Assembly: GCF_036388275.1 (NCBI RefSeq)
Contig: NZ_DASVSF010000100.1
Location: forward strand, 124,001-188,000
DNA from: Longimicrobium sp.
GTDB taxonomy: Bacteria > Gemmatimonadota > Gemmatimonadetes > Longimicrobiales > Longimicrobiaceae
Reading direction: 5' to 3'
DNA: 64,000 nt
Under the pieces are notes generated by a model. It was not told the origin of the DNA. It worked only from the letters and a program-made list of their open reading frames with translations, and searched no databases. The translations under genes were made by a program, and so were the position numbers. Position 1 is the stretch's first letter; each line of letters begins with the position of its first letter. Shown in pieces: positions 1 to 8,342 of this stretch.

Positions 1-82
1 GCTCATGGGCTGGTCGGCTGGGGGATCGATGGGGCGCAGGGCAGCGCCAGGCACGGAGGACACGCACATGTAGCCGGTCCGG

Positions 83-307
83 TCACCCCTCCGGCGCGAA
101 GAGGCGAACCTGGGTGCAGCCGGGACAGCGCCACGCGTACACCGCAAGGCGGCGGCGCCCCTTGAGCTTGACACCCCACCAGAAGCTCTTTTCCGGCGCG
201 CCTTCCACCCACTGCCCGGCAGACAAGGGGCTCTGCCCGGGAAGGCCGTTCAGCAGAAAGCCGCCCTCCATGCGGCGCTGGCAGTCGGGACAGACAGGTT
301 GGGCCAT
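83..307 (-). CDS. Small zinc-ribbon protein (DUF6487-like)
   Basis: 74-residue protein with two CxxC pairs, C6/C9 near the N-terminus and C61/C64 near the C-terminus, separated by a Trp-rich strand region. This is the layout of the DUF6487 type of zinc ribbon, of unknown function. The frame is open further upstream with a TTG, but the ATG at 307 places the first CxxC at the usual distance from the N-terminus. It probably binds one zinc ion. No partner is evident. Confidence 0.65.
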   Translation of the reverse strand: MAQPVCPDCQRRMEGGFLLNGLPGQSPLSAGQWVEGAPEKSFWWGVKLKGRRRLAVYAWRCPGCTQVRLFAPEG

Positions 308-383
308 GGGAGATTTGGAGTGGGGGGCGAGGGTGCGGAGGCTACAACTTTGCCGCGATCTCCCTCCGGCGCCAGCCCGCGTG

Positions 384-426
384 CAAAACAAAAGACCGCG
401 CGCCGGGAGGGGTTCCCGGCGCGCGG
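384..426 (-). terminator. Rho-independent terminator
   Basis: A 13-bp GC-rich perfect inverted repeat (396-408 with 414-426, loop 409-413) is followed on the minus strand by a T-rich tract (TCTTTTGTTTT). It lies 20 bases past the stop of the secreted protein gene that ends at 446 and would terminate it. Confidence 0.85.
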
Positions 427-445
427 CTCACCAGCGAATCCAGAG

Positions 446-1066
446 TCAGAAGCTGAGGCCGATGCCGAACGCCTTGTAGCTCCCGGTCGTGAGCGCCGCG
501 CGCAGCGTGCCGCCCACCGGCAGCGACACGTCGACGCCCCAGTCCACCACCGCGCGTCCCTCCCACGGGCCCACGTACGGAGCGGGCCCGGAGTGGTGCT
601 CCAGCACCACGCGCGGCGTCATGTACGGGCGAATACTCCCGCCGTCGTACGCGATGCTGAAGCCCAGCGGTGCGCTGACCACCGTCTCGGCGTTCACCCC
701 CACGCCCAGCCCCGTGACCAGCGACGCGCGCACGGGCCCGCCGGCCTGCGGGTTCAGCGGCATCGCGTAGTCGATCCCGGCCATGTACGCGATCTCCCGC
801 CTGCGACTCGTGATTGCCTCGCTGAACGGCCCGGTCCCGAGACCATCCATGATGCCCGCCCGCAGCCGCAGGTCGGCGACGCGCGAGAACGGCCGCACCG
901 CCACCGCGATGCCCATTCCGGCGCCGTTTGCGTCGCTGGACAGAATCTCGAACCGCGACTGATCGAGGGGCGAGCTGAACAGTGGCCCGCCCCACTGCTG
1001 TGCGTGTGCCGGCGCGGCGGCGAGAACGGCGGTCGCGACGACGGGAATCAGACGAGAAAGACGCAT
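446..1066 (-). CDS. Secreted, probably outer-membrane protein
   Basis: About 206 residues with a clear Sec signal peptide (MRLSRL, a hydrophobic stretch, then AHAQ as cleavage site). The mature part has alternating hydrophobic and Gly-rich segments and ends in GLSF with a terminal Phe, as many beta-barrel outer-membrane proteins do. A GGAG motif lies 8 nt before this ATG; another in-frame ATG two codons upstream (1072) has poorer spacing. It is followed by a terminator, so it looks monocistronic. Function is not recognised; a porin-like or surface role is inferred only from the ends. Confidence 0.7.
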   Translation of the reverse strand: MRLSRLIPVVATAVLAAAPAHAQQWGGPLFSSPLDQSRFEILSSDANGAGMGIAVAVRPFSRVADLRLRAGIMDGLGTGPFSEAITSRRREIAYMAGIDYAMPLNPQAGGPVRASLVTGLGVGVNAETVVSAPLGFSIAYDGGSIRPYMTPRVVLEHHSGPAPYVGPWEGRAVVDWGVDVSLPVGGTLRAALTTGSYKAFGIGLSF

Positions 1067-1463
1067 GGGCATGGCTCCGTGAAGGAGTGTGGATGGATAC
1101 GGACGCGTCAGGCTACACGCCACGCATCACCACGGTTCCCACGCAGAAAACTGCCCAAAATCCAGCAAAATCACCGGTCAAACGTTCCGACACGGACCGC
1201 TAAAAGTTTCAATTCTTTCCCCTGCGCCGTCCCAACTCGCCCGGCCGTGCTGACGCATGGTCCGGTGCGTCACTTCCACACGGCCGCGGAAGCGTATTCG
1301 AGACGAAGCGACACATTGATGGGAGATGAAATCGATGGAGGGCCGGACGGCCACACGGCAGCCGCGGGACGAGTCCCCGCGGCTGCCGAGGTGTTCGCCA
1401 GCGGCGTGTTCCGCACGGAAGGAGGCCGCGCCGCAAAGCGGCGCGCCGGCTTGGGACGAATGG
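1067..1463. other. Intergenic stretch with an inverted-repeat element
   Basis: No convincing gene is seen. The 5' part holds AT-richer sequence and should contain the promoter of the secreted protein gene at 1066. The middle holds the inverted repeat at 1357-1387, which has a relative near 14.5 kb. Confidence 0.5.
1357..1387. repeat. Inverted-repeat element, copy A
   Basis: A 12-bp perfect stem (1357-1368 with 1376-1387, starting GGCAGCCGCGGG) with a short loop. An 18-nt block ending in this stem, and sequence following it, recur at 14494-14525. No T-run follows, so it is either a GC-rich terminator or a dispersed repeat family. Confidence 0.6.
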
Positions 1464-1775
1464 CTAGCCCTCCTGCTGCGGCAACTCACGCCGAGTGGCG
1501 CGCTCCAGCACGGCACGCCAATCACTGCCGGCGAGCCCGGCTCCCATAAGTAGATCTCGCCAGTCAGTAGCCCCTTGGGCGAGCGCCGTATCAAGCTGGG
1601 CGCGATCTCCCCTGGAGAGCAGGAGTGCGGCCATTTGGACTCGTTCGCGAAGTTCCGCCCAGTGTTGTTCCGCTGGCGGCTCGCTCAGCGCCCCTAGCTG
1701 CTCAAGAACGGTGGCTTGGTCCGCCGGAAATACGGCCGCAACGTATTTCCTGACGAGCGGAGAGACTCTTTCCAT
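1464..1775 (-). CDS. Conserved hypothetical protein
   Basis: 103 residues, no signal peptide or membrane segment, largely helical and rich in Ala, Leu, Glu and Arg. The pattern of an RVQxAAL helix, a GDxxQL segment and then a DWRDLL helix resembles small cytosolic proteins often found in Gram-negative environmental genomes, without known function. The ATG at 1775 is preceded by an AGG at suitable spacing. A TTG further upstream (1811) keeps the frame open but gives no better context. Confidence 0.6.
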   Translation of the reverse strand: MERVSPLVRKYVAAVFPADQATVLEQLGALSEPPAEQHWAELRERVQMAALLLSRGDRAQLDTALAQGATDWRDLLMGAGLAGSDWRAVLERATRRELPQQEG

Positions 1776-2124
1776 GAGACCTGACGTCGCAAGGTCAGTG
1801 GTGTAGGGCAAAAACGCGCAGGATCGGCAGCGAGCACGGAACTGTGGCGCTGCCGGTGTGCCAACCAGCCCGGTGGCGTGATCGCCGCAGGCGGCGGTCG
1901 TGTTCTAGCCGATGAACCGGCCCCAAGAAGCCGGCAAACGTTATGGAGAGCGTCACCCCGAGCGATGCCCCTTGGAGATGCGTTCAGCAGCACCACGCCG
2001 CGCACGCGGCCCATCAGCGCGCAACGGGTCCAGGCGCGAGAAGCCGTAACGTGCCGCCCACGAATCGGACCTGTATGTTCTGGACCACATTCTGCGGCAC
2101 CTCCACCGAAATGGCTGCCACAGA
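1776..2124. other. Intergenic stretch, nothing recognised
   Basis: Divergent spacer between the hypothetical gene starting at 1775 and the lipoprotein starting at 2125. Short open frames exist on both strands but none has a ribosome-binding site or a recognisable product. It probably holds promoters for both neighbours. Confidence 0.4.
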
Positions 2125-2715
2125 ATGAAACATATGCGCTTTCTTGGCTCGCGGCTTTCGATCGTCCTGACGACCGCGGCCCTCCCGGCGTGCGTCGCCG
2201 CGACGGTGTCACCCCCGCCGAAGCCTGCTGGAGCAGCGGACCCGGTGGTACCGCCACCTGCGGCGACCGCCGACAGGCCGCCCTCGCAGAGCATCGAGAG
2301 GCTCGCTTTCGGGGCGGAAACCCTCCTGTCCGGGGCCCGGCGGGACACGCTCACCACGCGTGTAACCGTCACCAACCGCGGAACCACTCCCGTGCTGGCG
2401 GCGCACGGCGATTGCGCGGTGGAGCTCCGCGCCTGGCGTACGCCTGCACGGCAGGGCGAGCCGGTGTGGCGCTCCAGCCGGGTAGACCACGTCTGCCTGG
2501 ATTACCTGGACCAGAAGACGCTCGCGCCAGGGGAGGCGTACTCGCCGGACCCGTTCCGCGTCCGGTTCCAGGTGCAGCGCATCCTGGGCGACAGCCTGGC
2601 CCCCGCGCGGTACTACTTCGACGCCGAGGTCCGGCTCGTGGACCCGACCCGCACTCCCCAGGGACACCACCGCATCCGCGTCTCCGCCGGCGAGGCGGAT
2701 CTGCGGCGCCCGTGA
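2125..2715 (+). CDS. Putative lipoprotein with BsuPI-like domain
   Basis: 196 residues. The N-terminus is a lipoprotein signal peptide ending in LPAC (Cys at about residue 23), followed by a Pro-rich tether. The rest (about 70-190) reads as a beta-sandwich: an LTTRVTVTNRG strand, a conserved Cys-containing strand and a TLAPGEAYS turn, similar to intracellular proteinase inhibitor (BsuPI) domains. Outer-membrane anchoring is likely. It converges with the SRPBCC gene that ends at 2741. Function unknown. Confidence 0.65.
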   Translation: MKHMRFLGSRLSIVLTTAALPACVAATVSPPPKPAGAADPVVPPPAATADRPPSQSIERLAFGAETLLSGARRDTLTTRVTVTNRGTTPVLAAHGDCAVELRAWRTPARQGEPVWRSSRVDHVCLDYLDQKTLAPGEAYSPDPFRVRFQVQRILGDSLAPARYYFDAEVRLVDPTRTPQGHHRIRVSAGEADLRRP

Positions 2716-2740
2716 GCGGGGGCGTGGACATGGGTTCGCC

Positions 2741-3187
2741 TCACTCCGTGCCCCGAGCTCGCTCCTCGCTGCGGCGTTTGAGCCCGGCCGCTTCCTGGGC
2801 AAGGTACCGCTCGTTGAGGCCCCGCATCATCCAGCCGATGACCCGCCCCAGAAAGCCGCCGAACGTCACCGAGAGCGTTACCCTGGAGCGATGGTCCCCT
2901 GCGGTCGGCTCTGCCCAGTGATTCGCTTCGACGGTCGCGCCGGGAGAGCGGCTGAAGAGCCGAAATCCTCGCCCCGGTTCGAGCGCCGTGACCGTCCACT
3001 CGGCGGGCGGCACCTTCGGCTGCACGATGCGCAGGCGGTCGCCGAGCGCCAACGGGGCGCCGGCGTCACCGAGGCGCTCTACCCGCGTAACCGTCGGCGT
3101 CCACTCCGGCCAGCGCTCCACCTCGCTCAGGACGGCGAACACCACTTCCGGGGGAGCGTCGACCTCTGTCGTAACGGTGAATTGCAT
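2741..3187 (-). CDS. SRPBCC-family (polyketide cyclase/dehydrase-like) protein
   Basis: 148 residues with the START/SRPBCC signature: an N-terminal TTEVDAPPEVVFAVLSEVER strand-helix, the WPEW motif, a central beta-sheet and a long C-terminal amphipathic helix. The family binds hydrophobic ligands in a deep cavity. Nothing in the neighbourhood tells the ligand. Length is normal for a single domain. Confidence 0.8.
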   Translation of the reverse strand: MQFTVTTEVDAPPEVVFAVLSEVERWPEWTPTVTRVERLGDAGAPLALGDRLRIVQPKVPPAEWTVTALEPGRGFRLFSRSPGATVEANHWAEPTAGDHRSRVTLSVTFGGFLGRVIGWMMRGLNERYLAQEAAGLKRRSEERARGTE

Positions 3188-3237
3188 TCCTCGTCTCCGA
3201 GTCAGGTTTCGCGTGCGCGTTCAGGGAGCCTCGTTGT

Positions 3238-3696
3238 TCAGCGAGAACCAAGGTAAATCAGGGCGATGAGGAGAAGCAGGTTGATCGCGCCGGTGGTTTG
3301 AGCATACCCGGCCCCGGGAAGACGGCGCCACGATCGGCCTCCCGTCGTTGATTTGAGCAGATCTGCGACAAGATAGGTGGAGGGGTCTGCAAGCTGGCTG
3401 CGAATGGTGGTGAGTATCGCCTTGTACTCGTCCGAAACTCGATCTCTTTTCCGAATGCGCAGCTGCGTCAGCACGCCGATGATCAGGAGAAAACCCACAG
3501 CGCAGGTGCTGATATCGTTCAGCGTACCGAAGGCAGGGGGATTGCTTGCGGTCGAGAGGGCCACCAGGCCAGCCGTGACTGCCGTGACAAGGGTCAGGAG
3601 GAAGTTGAGCCGCTTCTCTCCAATGTCTTCGTTGCGGAAGAGCGCTTCAGAGAAGTGGTCGTAGTCCTTCAGGAGAAGTTCGCGCAGGTCACTCAT
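3238..3696 (-). CDS. Small membrane protein, unknown function
   Basis: 152 residues. A charged N-terminal helix is followed by two membrane segments (about 30-50 and 63-80), a charged cytosolic helix (about 82-105) and a C-terminal hydrophobic segment. The arrangement resembles small membrane proteins of SLATT type, but similarity is only topological. The ATG at 3696 is preferred over a GTG three codons upstream. Confidence 0.55.
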   Translation of the reverse strand: MSDLRELLLKDYDHFSEALFRNEDIGEKRLNFLLTLVTAVTAGLVALSTASNPPAFGTLNDISTCAVGFLLIIGVLTQLRIRKRDRVSDEYKAILTTIRSQLADPSTYLVADLLKSTTGGRSWRRLPGAGYAQTTGAINLLLLIALIYLGSR

Positions 3697-3838
3697 CGGA
3701 ATCACCCATGAGGAAAGCGGAGGGGAAGCGGTGCGGGGCCGGCGCGTAAACGACTCGCCGGCGAAACTATGGATGGACAGCTCGCCCCGAAAGCTCCTAC
3801 GCGACGTTGGACGGTACCGACGGGTGGGACGCGCGCTG

Positions 3839-4354
3839 CTACGGCCGGTACGGCGCGAGGAGCGCTGATCGGCGGCGGCGGATCAACTGCGCGCCAACCC
3901 CGACTACCAGGAGCGTGGCCACGGCCACCGTGATGCCGAACGCCATCCCCTGCCCCGGGCGCGGCCGCAGCGCCGGCATCCGTGTGGCAATCTCCGACAC
4001 GGCAGCCGCGGCCAGCCCCACGTAGGACCACGTCATCCACTGGTAGTGCCGCTCGAGGGCACGCGCACGCGCCACGGGATCGCGGCGCGCCCGGGCCCGG
4101 CGTGCTCCGAGAGCCGCGACGGTGCCTGCTACCACGGTGATGAAGCTGAAGATGGCACCCACATGAAACGGTCCGAAACGCCCGAACAAGCGGTAGATCA
4201 GGAGCGCCGTCCCGTTGAGCAGGAGCATGCTCACGACGTATACCCAGCCGAGCTGCCGGTGGCGGCGCGTGCCCTTGCGGGTAAGGAGCACCGCCGCGCC
4301 CGCTACGAGCGCGGTCGAAGCCGCAATGGTGTGGACCCATCCGAGAGAGATCAT
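3839..4354 (-). CDS. DUF2306-like membrane protein
   Basis: 171 residues with about four transmembrane helices. The features are those of DUF2306: an N-terminal helix with HTIAAS, the R-x-H-RxxGWVYVVSM segment, a central HVGAIFSF helix and a YQWMTWSYVGL helix with conserved His and Trp. DUF2306 proteins are predicted integral membrane proteins of unknown function, perhaps haem-related. It stands alone on the minus strand. Confidence 0.7.
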   Translation of the reverse strand: MISLGWVHTIAASTALVAGAAVLLTRKGTRRHRQLGWVYVVSMLLLNGTALLIYRLFGRFGPFHVGAIFSFITVVAGTVAALGARRARARRDPVARARALERHYQWMTWSYVGLAAAAVSEIATRMPALRPRPGQGMAFGITVAVATLLVVGVGAQLIRRRRSALLAPYRP

Positions 4355-4458
4355 CCCTGCCCTACGCCCGCTGCCGCCGCAATGTTTCGCGCGATGTCCA
4401 GCGAACCAGCTCTAGTGGCGAGCCCTCGTGCCCGGGAAGCCGGCGGCGGAGCTGGCCG

Positions 4459-5490
4459 TCAGTCGCACGACGCGGCGGGTTGCTCCGGGATCGGCGTGAA
4501 TCCCGAGCCGGTCCATCCGATGGCGTGGCCGTGGAGCAGTAGCTCGTCCTGTCCGTCGCGATCGAAGTCCGCCGTGTATTCGTGGAAGCGAAGCGGGTCC
4601 GCGCGGATCTCCTGGTAGACGGGCGCACCCCGCGCATCGACCACCAGTACGAGGTATGAGCTCTCGTAATCCGGATACCGGCACGAACGATCGAAGAGAG
4701 GGATCGTTCCTACGTAGAGTCGGCCGGATGGGGTCCGGATCTGCCGGAACTGGTCGACGAGGCTCCGGAGCCTCGTCATGTCCAGTGCTGCCAGTACCTC
4801 CCGCTGGATGGCGTCAGGGCTCGACGCGTCGTCGATCCCCTTCTGCGTGACGTAGCTCCGGAACCGCTGGGTGATGATCGGGATTTGCTGCCGAGCGATG
4901 GGCAGCGCAGCCGTACGCACTGCGGCGGCCAAGCTCGCGGGGGTGGGTTCGCGCAGTGCATACGCGGGGGACACTTGAAAAGCGAGACTCACGCCGAACT
5001 TCGCACCCTCGAACGTGCCGGCTTCATCCGGCGCCGCGGCGCTGCGGGTCGGCATCCGCCTGGAGAGGTACAGCCACCCTGACGGATACAGGCCGCCGCG
5101 TTTGCTATCACCGGTGGAACGGAATCGGCGCCGGGCGATCACGACGTCGTGGATCGTGTCACCGGTTTTCGGATCCAGGAAGGTGACGCGCTCGTTGACG
5201 GTCAGGAGCGGGTCGACAAGTGACGGGTCAGGCTGGAAGATCCATAGCGTGGGTTCACCGGCTCGCGGTGTACCGTGCACGCGCACGACCTCCGCGTACC
5301 CATAGGTCCTCCTGACCCGCACCGGTGGGTTTGGCTCGGGGACGACCCCGGCTCTGGAGTCGCGTCCAGCCAGATCCTTGGCCCTGATCTGGCCCTCCAG
5401 GAAGTCCTCAGGCGTGCGCTGCTGTGCAGCGGCCGGTGCGGCGGAGGCCAGCAATGCAAACGCGAGCGCTGCGGCGAGCGAGAATCTCAT
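4459..5490 (-). CDS. Secreted protein with C-terminal calcium-loop-like motif
   Basis: 343 residues with a signal peptide (MRFSLAAALAF through AAPAAAQQ). The mature protein has no family I recognise. Near the C-terminus the DFDRDGQDELLLHG segment is typical of VCBS/EF-hand-like calcium loops found in secreted proteins reporting fields such as integrin-like repeats. The start at 5490 is chosen because it begins the signal peptide; the open frame continues upstream without such a feature. Located in the periplasm or outside the cell. Confidence 0.6.
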   Translation of the reverse strand: MRFSLAAALAFALLASAAPAAAQQRTPEDFLEGQIRAKDLAGRDSRAGVVPEPNPPVRVRRTYGYAEVVRVHGTPRAGEPTLWIFQPDPSLVDPLLTVNERVTFLDPKTGDTIHDVVIARRRFRSTGDSKRGGLYPSGWLYLSRRMPTRSAAAPDEAGTFEGAKFGVSLAFQVSPAYALREPTPASLAAAVRTAALPIARQQIPIITQRFRSYVTQKGIDDASSPDAIQREVLAALDMTRLRSLVDQFRQIRTPSGRLYVGTIPLFDRSCRYPDYESSYLVLVVDARGAPVYQEIRADPLRFHEYTADFDRDGQDELLLHGHAIGWTGSGFTPIPEQPAASCD

Positions 5491-5660
5491 GTGTGGATCC
5501 GGGGATCGGTGTGCCCTGGGAACGACCACGCTCGGGAGTATTCGCGCAGCCATTCGTCGCCTGCAACCTCCTTGTTCCAGTAACGCGGAGCAAGCCTGCC
5601 TATGGTTCGCAGCGCGCGCGGCCATCCACCCATCCCAATCCGCGACTGCCGCAGCCCGTC

Positions 5661-5936
5661 TCAGACAGAGGTGCCGAAGCGCTTCGCCGACTGCAGCCGG
5701 GCCTTCCGCACCTCCTCCTCGCGGTTCCGCGGCGAGGACTTGGTCTCGATGGAGTCGATGAGCCGTCGCGCACTCGCGGTGATCTCCTCGACCGCGCGAT
5801 TGAAGGCCTCTTCGTTCGCGCGTGACGGGTGCGTCGTCCCGCTCAGTTTGCGCACGAACTGGAGTGCCGACGCGCGCACCTCGTCATCGGTCGCGGGTGG
5901 CTCGAAGTTGGCCAGTGTCTTGATGTTTCGGCACAT
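5661..5936 (-). CDS. DUF2277 family protein
   Basis: 91 residues beginning MCRNIKTLANFEPPATDDEV, the hallmark of the DUF2277 family, with the conserved SGTTHPSRANEEAF segment and a C-terminal helix carrying Arg and Lys pairs. Family length and start match. Function is unknown; the family is small, cytosolic and widely distributed. Confidence 0.85.
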   Translation of the reverse strand: MCRNIKTLANFEPPATDDEVRASALQFVRKLSGTTHPSRANEEAFNRAVEEITASARRLIDSIETKSSPRNREEEVRKARLQSAKRFGTSV

Positions 5937-5988
5937 GAGCGTAGCTCTGATTACAGGTCGGCGAGGAATCGGTGGGCCGCGGCGCCCG

Positions 5989-6669
5989 TCACCAGACGCC
6001 CGGGACCAGCCGGTGGCGTACACGCGCGGCGTACGCCGCATAGCCCGGCAGCTCCCGCTGCAGGACCCGCTCCTCCAGCCTCAGGCGGACCACCATGAGC
6101 GCCACCGGGGCCACTGCCGTCAGGGCCGCGGTGTACGACCCCAGCCACAACGCCAAGCCAACGAAGATGAGCGGGTCAGCGGCGTAGAACGGGTGGCGCA
6201 CGACGCGGTATACCCCCGAGTCCGCGACGGCGTGCGCGCGCTCGCGCTGCACGCGGACCGTGGCGACCGCGAACGCGTTGGCGTAGAGCGCGAGGCTCTT
6301 GAGCGACCATCCCAGCGCGAACAGCACCAGCCCCAAGCCGGCCACCGGCCGTGCCGGTTGGGGGAGCAGGTGCCAGTGGAACGCGTCGAGCGCCGCGACA
6401 GCGGGCGTGCCCAGGAAACCCGTCGCCAGCACCCCGAGCAGCAGCACCCGGTCGGCCCAGGGCTGCTCCGCGTGAAGCGGGAGCCCGGCGCGTTCCCGCA
6501 GGAGTTCGGGGTTTGTGCGATGGACGGCGAATGCGCCGATCGTCCGCACCAGCAGCAGCACCGTCAGCAGCACCCACGCGCGCGGCCACGCGAGCGTGCC
6601 GGCGGAGACGAACAGGGCCGTGGCAACGAGCACGGCGTCCGCGAGCAGCCGGAGTACGACCTTCAGCAT
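5989..6669 (-). CDS. Isoprenylcysteine carboxyl methyltransferase-like membrane enzyme
   Basis: 226 residues and about five transmembrane helices. The C-terminal half has the ICMT/PEMT signature: GVYRVVRHPFYAADPLIF (His-Pro-x-Tyr, SAM and substrate binding) and the RLRLEERVLQRELPGYAAY tail with the conserved Glu-Glu. Such bacterial proteins are membrane methyltransferases whose substrates (isoprenoid thiols or phospholipids) are usually unknown. The ATG at 6669 starts the first hydrophobic helix; the frame is open further upstream. Confidence 0.8.
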   Translation of the reverse strand: MLKVVLRLLADAVLVATALFVSAGTLAWPRAWVLLTVLLLVRTIGAFAVHRTNPELLRERAGLPLHAEQPWADRVLLLGVLATGFLGTPAVAALDAFHWHLLPQPARPVAGLGLVLFALGWSLKSLALYANAFAVATVRVQRERAHAVADSGVYRVVRHPFYAADPLIFVGLALWLGSYTAALTAVAPVALMVVRLRLEERVLQRELPGYAAYAARVRHRLVPGVW

Positions 6670-6744
6670 CGGCGCTTCAACGGTTTCCTGGGTGTATGCT
6701 GCGAGTGTGCGGCTCAACGCGGCCTGCGTGCTATCCACCCCAGA

Positions 6745-7374
6745 TCAGGTGCACAGGCTGCGCACGATCCTGGGTGAACTGTGCCGTGTCCAATGAAGCG
6801 CTTGCCATCCCGCCTTTCGCGCAGCCTCGACGTTCTGGAGGCTGTCGTCGATGAGCAGCAGGTCTTCCGCGCGCAGCCCAACGGCCGCTCGCACCGCGGC
6901 GAAGAACTCCATCTGGGGCTTCCTTGCTCCAAGTTGCGCGGAATAGAAGATCCCGTCCACATGCTCGGCCAAGCCTACCGTCTCCATCAGGTAAGACGCT
7001 CTGAGATGTTCCTGGTTAGTCGCCAGGTACACGCGGATCCCCACGGAACGAGCCCACGAAAGTTCCGCCAGCAGCGGGGCGACGATTCGCGAATCGCGCT
7101 CGAACCAGTACGAGACGAACTCGGCCGGACTCACACGTGGCGCGATCTTATGCAGTGCAGGCACCAGGTGCTCCATCAACCCGGCGCGGCCGAGCACGAT
7201 GTTCTCCCAGCACCGGGCAAAGAAGTGCTCGTGGAGTGCGTCAGGAGAGACTCCAAGATCCGCTTCCAGGGACGTCTGCCAGGGGCGCCCGTCTTCTGGC
7301 CGGCCATCGACCAGCACGCCATCCACGTCTACCATCAATGCGCTGATCGGCAAAGCGCTCCCTCGTTGCGTCAC
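6745..7374 (-). CDS. HAD-superfamily hydrolase
   Basis: 209 residues with the four HAD motifs: DVDGVLVD (nucleophile Asp16, acid Asp18), the ATNQ threonine motif, the ARKPQ lysine and IDDSLQNV (metal-binding acids). A helical cap sits between motifs I and II, as in subclass I phosphatases. Substrate unknown. It sits upstream of, and convergent with nothing on, the minus strand, probably its own unit. Confidence 0.85.
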   Translation of the reverse strand: MTQRGSALPISALMVDVDGVLVDGRPEDGRPWQTSLEADLGVSPDALHEHFFARCWENIVLGRAGLMEHLVPALHKIAPRVSPAEFVSYWFERDSRIVAPLLAELSWARSVGIRVYLATNQEHLRASYLMETVGLAEHVDGIFYSAQLGARKPQMEFFAAVRAAVGLRAEDLLLIDDSLQNVEAARKAGWQALHWTRHSSPRIVRSLCT

Positions 7375-7421
7375 TCGTGCTCAGTCGCGCAGGCCCACGC
7401 CTCTGAGTACAACCCGGCTGC

Positions 7422-8171
7422 CTACTGAGCGGTGTACCCACCGTCTGCGCTGAGCAGCGCCCCCGTCATGAACCGGCAATCATCGGACAACAGGAACAGG
7501 ACGGCCCTGCCGATCTCTTCGGGGGTTCCGAGCCGTTGGATCGGTTGTGCCTGCCGCAGCATTGCATGGATTTCCTCGACCCGCATGCCGCTCATCTGGT
7601 GGAATCGTTCGATCGATGGCGCAAGCATCGGGGTGTCGATCGTGCCGGGGCAGATGCAGTTGACCCGTACGTTGTGGGGAGCGTAGTCGATGGCGCTGCT
7701 CTTGGTGAGCTGCCCCAGGGCCGCCTTGCTCATTCCATACACCGTGCTGGATCCCTTGCCGATGAATACCTGGTCCGATCCCATGAGGACCACATTCCCG
7801 TATCGCTGCTTCCTCATGATGGGGAGAACTTCTTTCAGCACGTAGAAAGGACCCTTCAGATTGATGGCCAAAACTCGTTCGAAGTCGGCGATGCTGGTTT
7901 CCTCGATGCCGGCGAACAAGTGAACGCCCGCGGCGACGAACAGCAGATCGATCCTGCCTTCCTGGTCCACGATGTTCTGGACGCACCGGCGAACCTGTTC
8001 GTAGTCCTGGACGTCACAGGATTGGAACGAGCCGTCCGCGGTCGGCGTGATGTCGAGCACGTGCGTCCGGCAGCCTTCGGCGGCCAGCAGACGCACCGTG
8101 GCGTTGCCCATGCCAGACGCTCCGCCGACCACCACTGCCACCTTGCCTTCGAACTCGGCCCTCTTCTGCAT
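7422..8171 (-). CDS. Short-chain dehydrogenase/reductase (SDR)
   Basis: 249 residues, classical SDR length. GGASGMG (16-22) is the cofactor loop, the catalytic set is Asn104, Ser132, Tyr145 and Lys149 (YGMSK), and NCICPGTIDTPM follows. Asp40 at the end of strand 2 favours NAD(H). The usual NNAG motif reads VAAG here. The start at 8171 has AGAGGA at 6 nt. Substrate cannot be inferred from context. Confidence 0.88.
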   Translation of the reverse strand: MQKRAEFEGKVAVVVGGASGMGNATVRLLAAEGCRTHVLDITPTADGSFQSCDVQDYEQVRRCVQNIVDQEGRIDLLFVAAGVHLFAGIEETSIADFERVLAINLKGPFYVLKEVLPIMRKQRYGNVVLMGSDQVFIGKGSSTVYGMSKAALGQLTKSSAIDYAPHNVRVNCICPGTIDTPMLAPSIERFHQMSGMRVEEIHAMLRQAQPIQRLGTPEEIGRAVLFLLSDDCRFMTGALLSADGGYTAQ

Positions 8172-8305
8172 TGCGCGTCCTCTTTGATTGTCGATGGGCG
8201 CGATCGAGCGGGTGTCGCCCAAGCACGCACGGTTCCGCGGAGCAGGGCGGAACGGAAGGGCGCCGCCGTCTTTGCCTTGCCAATCACGACCTTCCGGCGC
8301 GAGGT

Positions 8306-8335
8306 GCCGGCGGGCAGGGTTTCCTGCCTGCCGGC
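8306..8335 (-). terminator. GC-rich hairpin after the glycosyltransferase gene
   Basis: A 13-bp inverted repeat (8306-8318 with 8323-8335, one G-T pair) immediately after the stop at 8343. It has no T-run, so termination is inferred from position only. Confidence 0.5.
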
Positions 8336-8342
8336 CCCTGCC

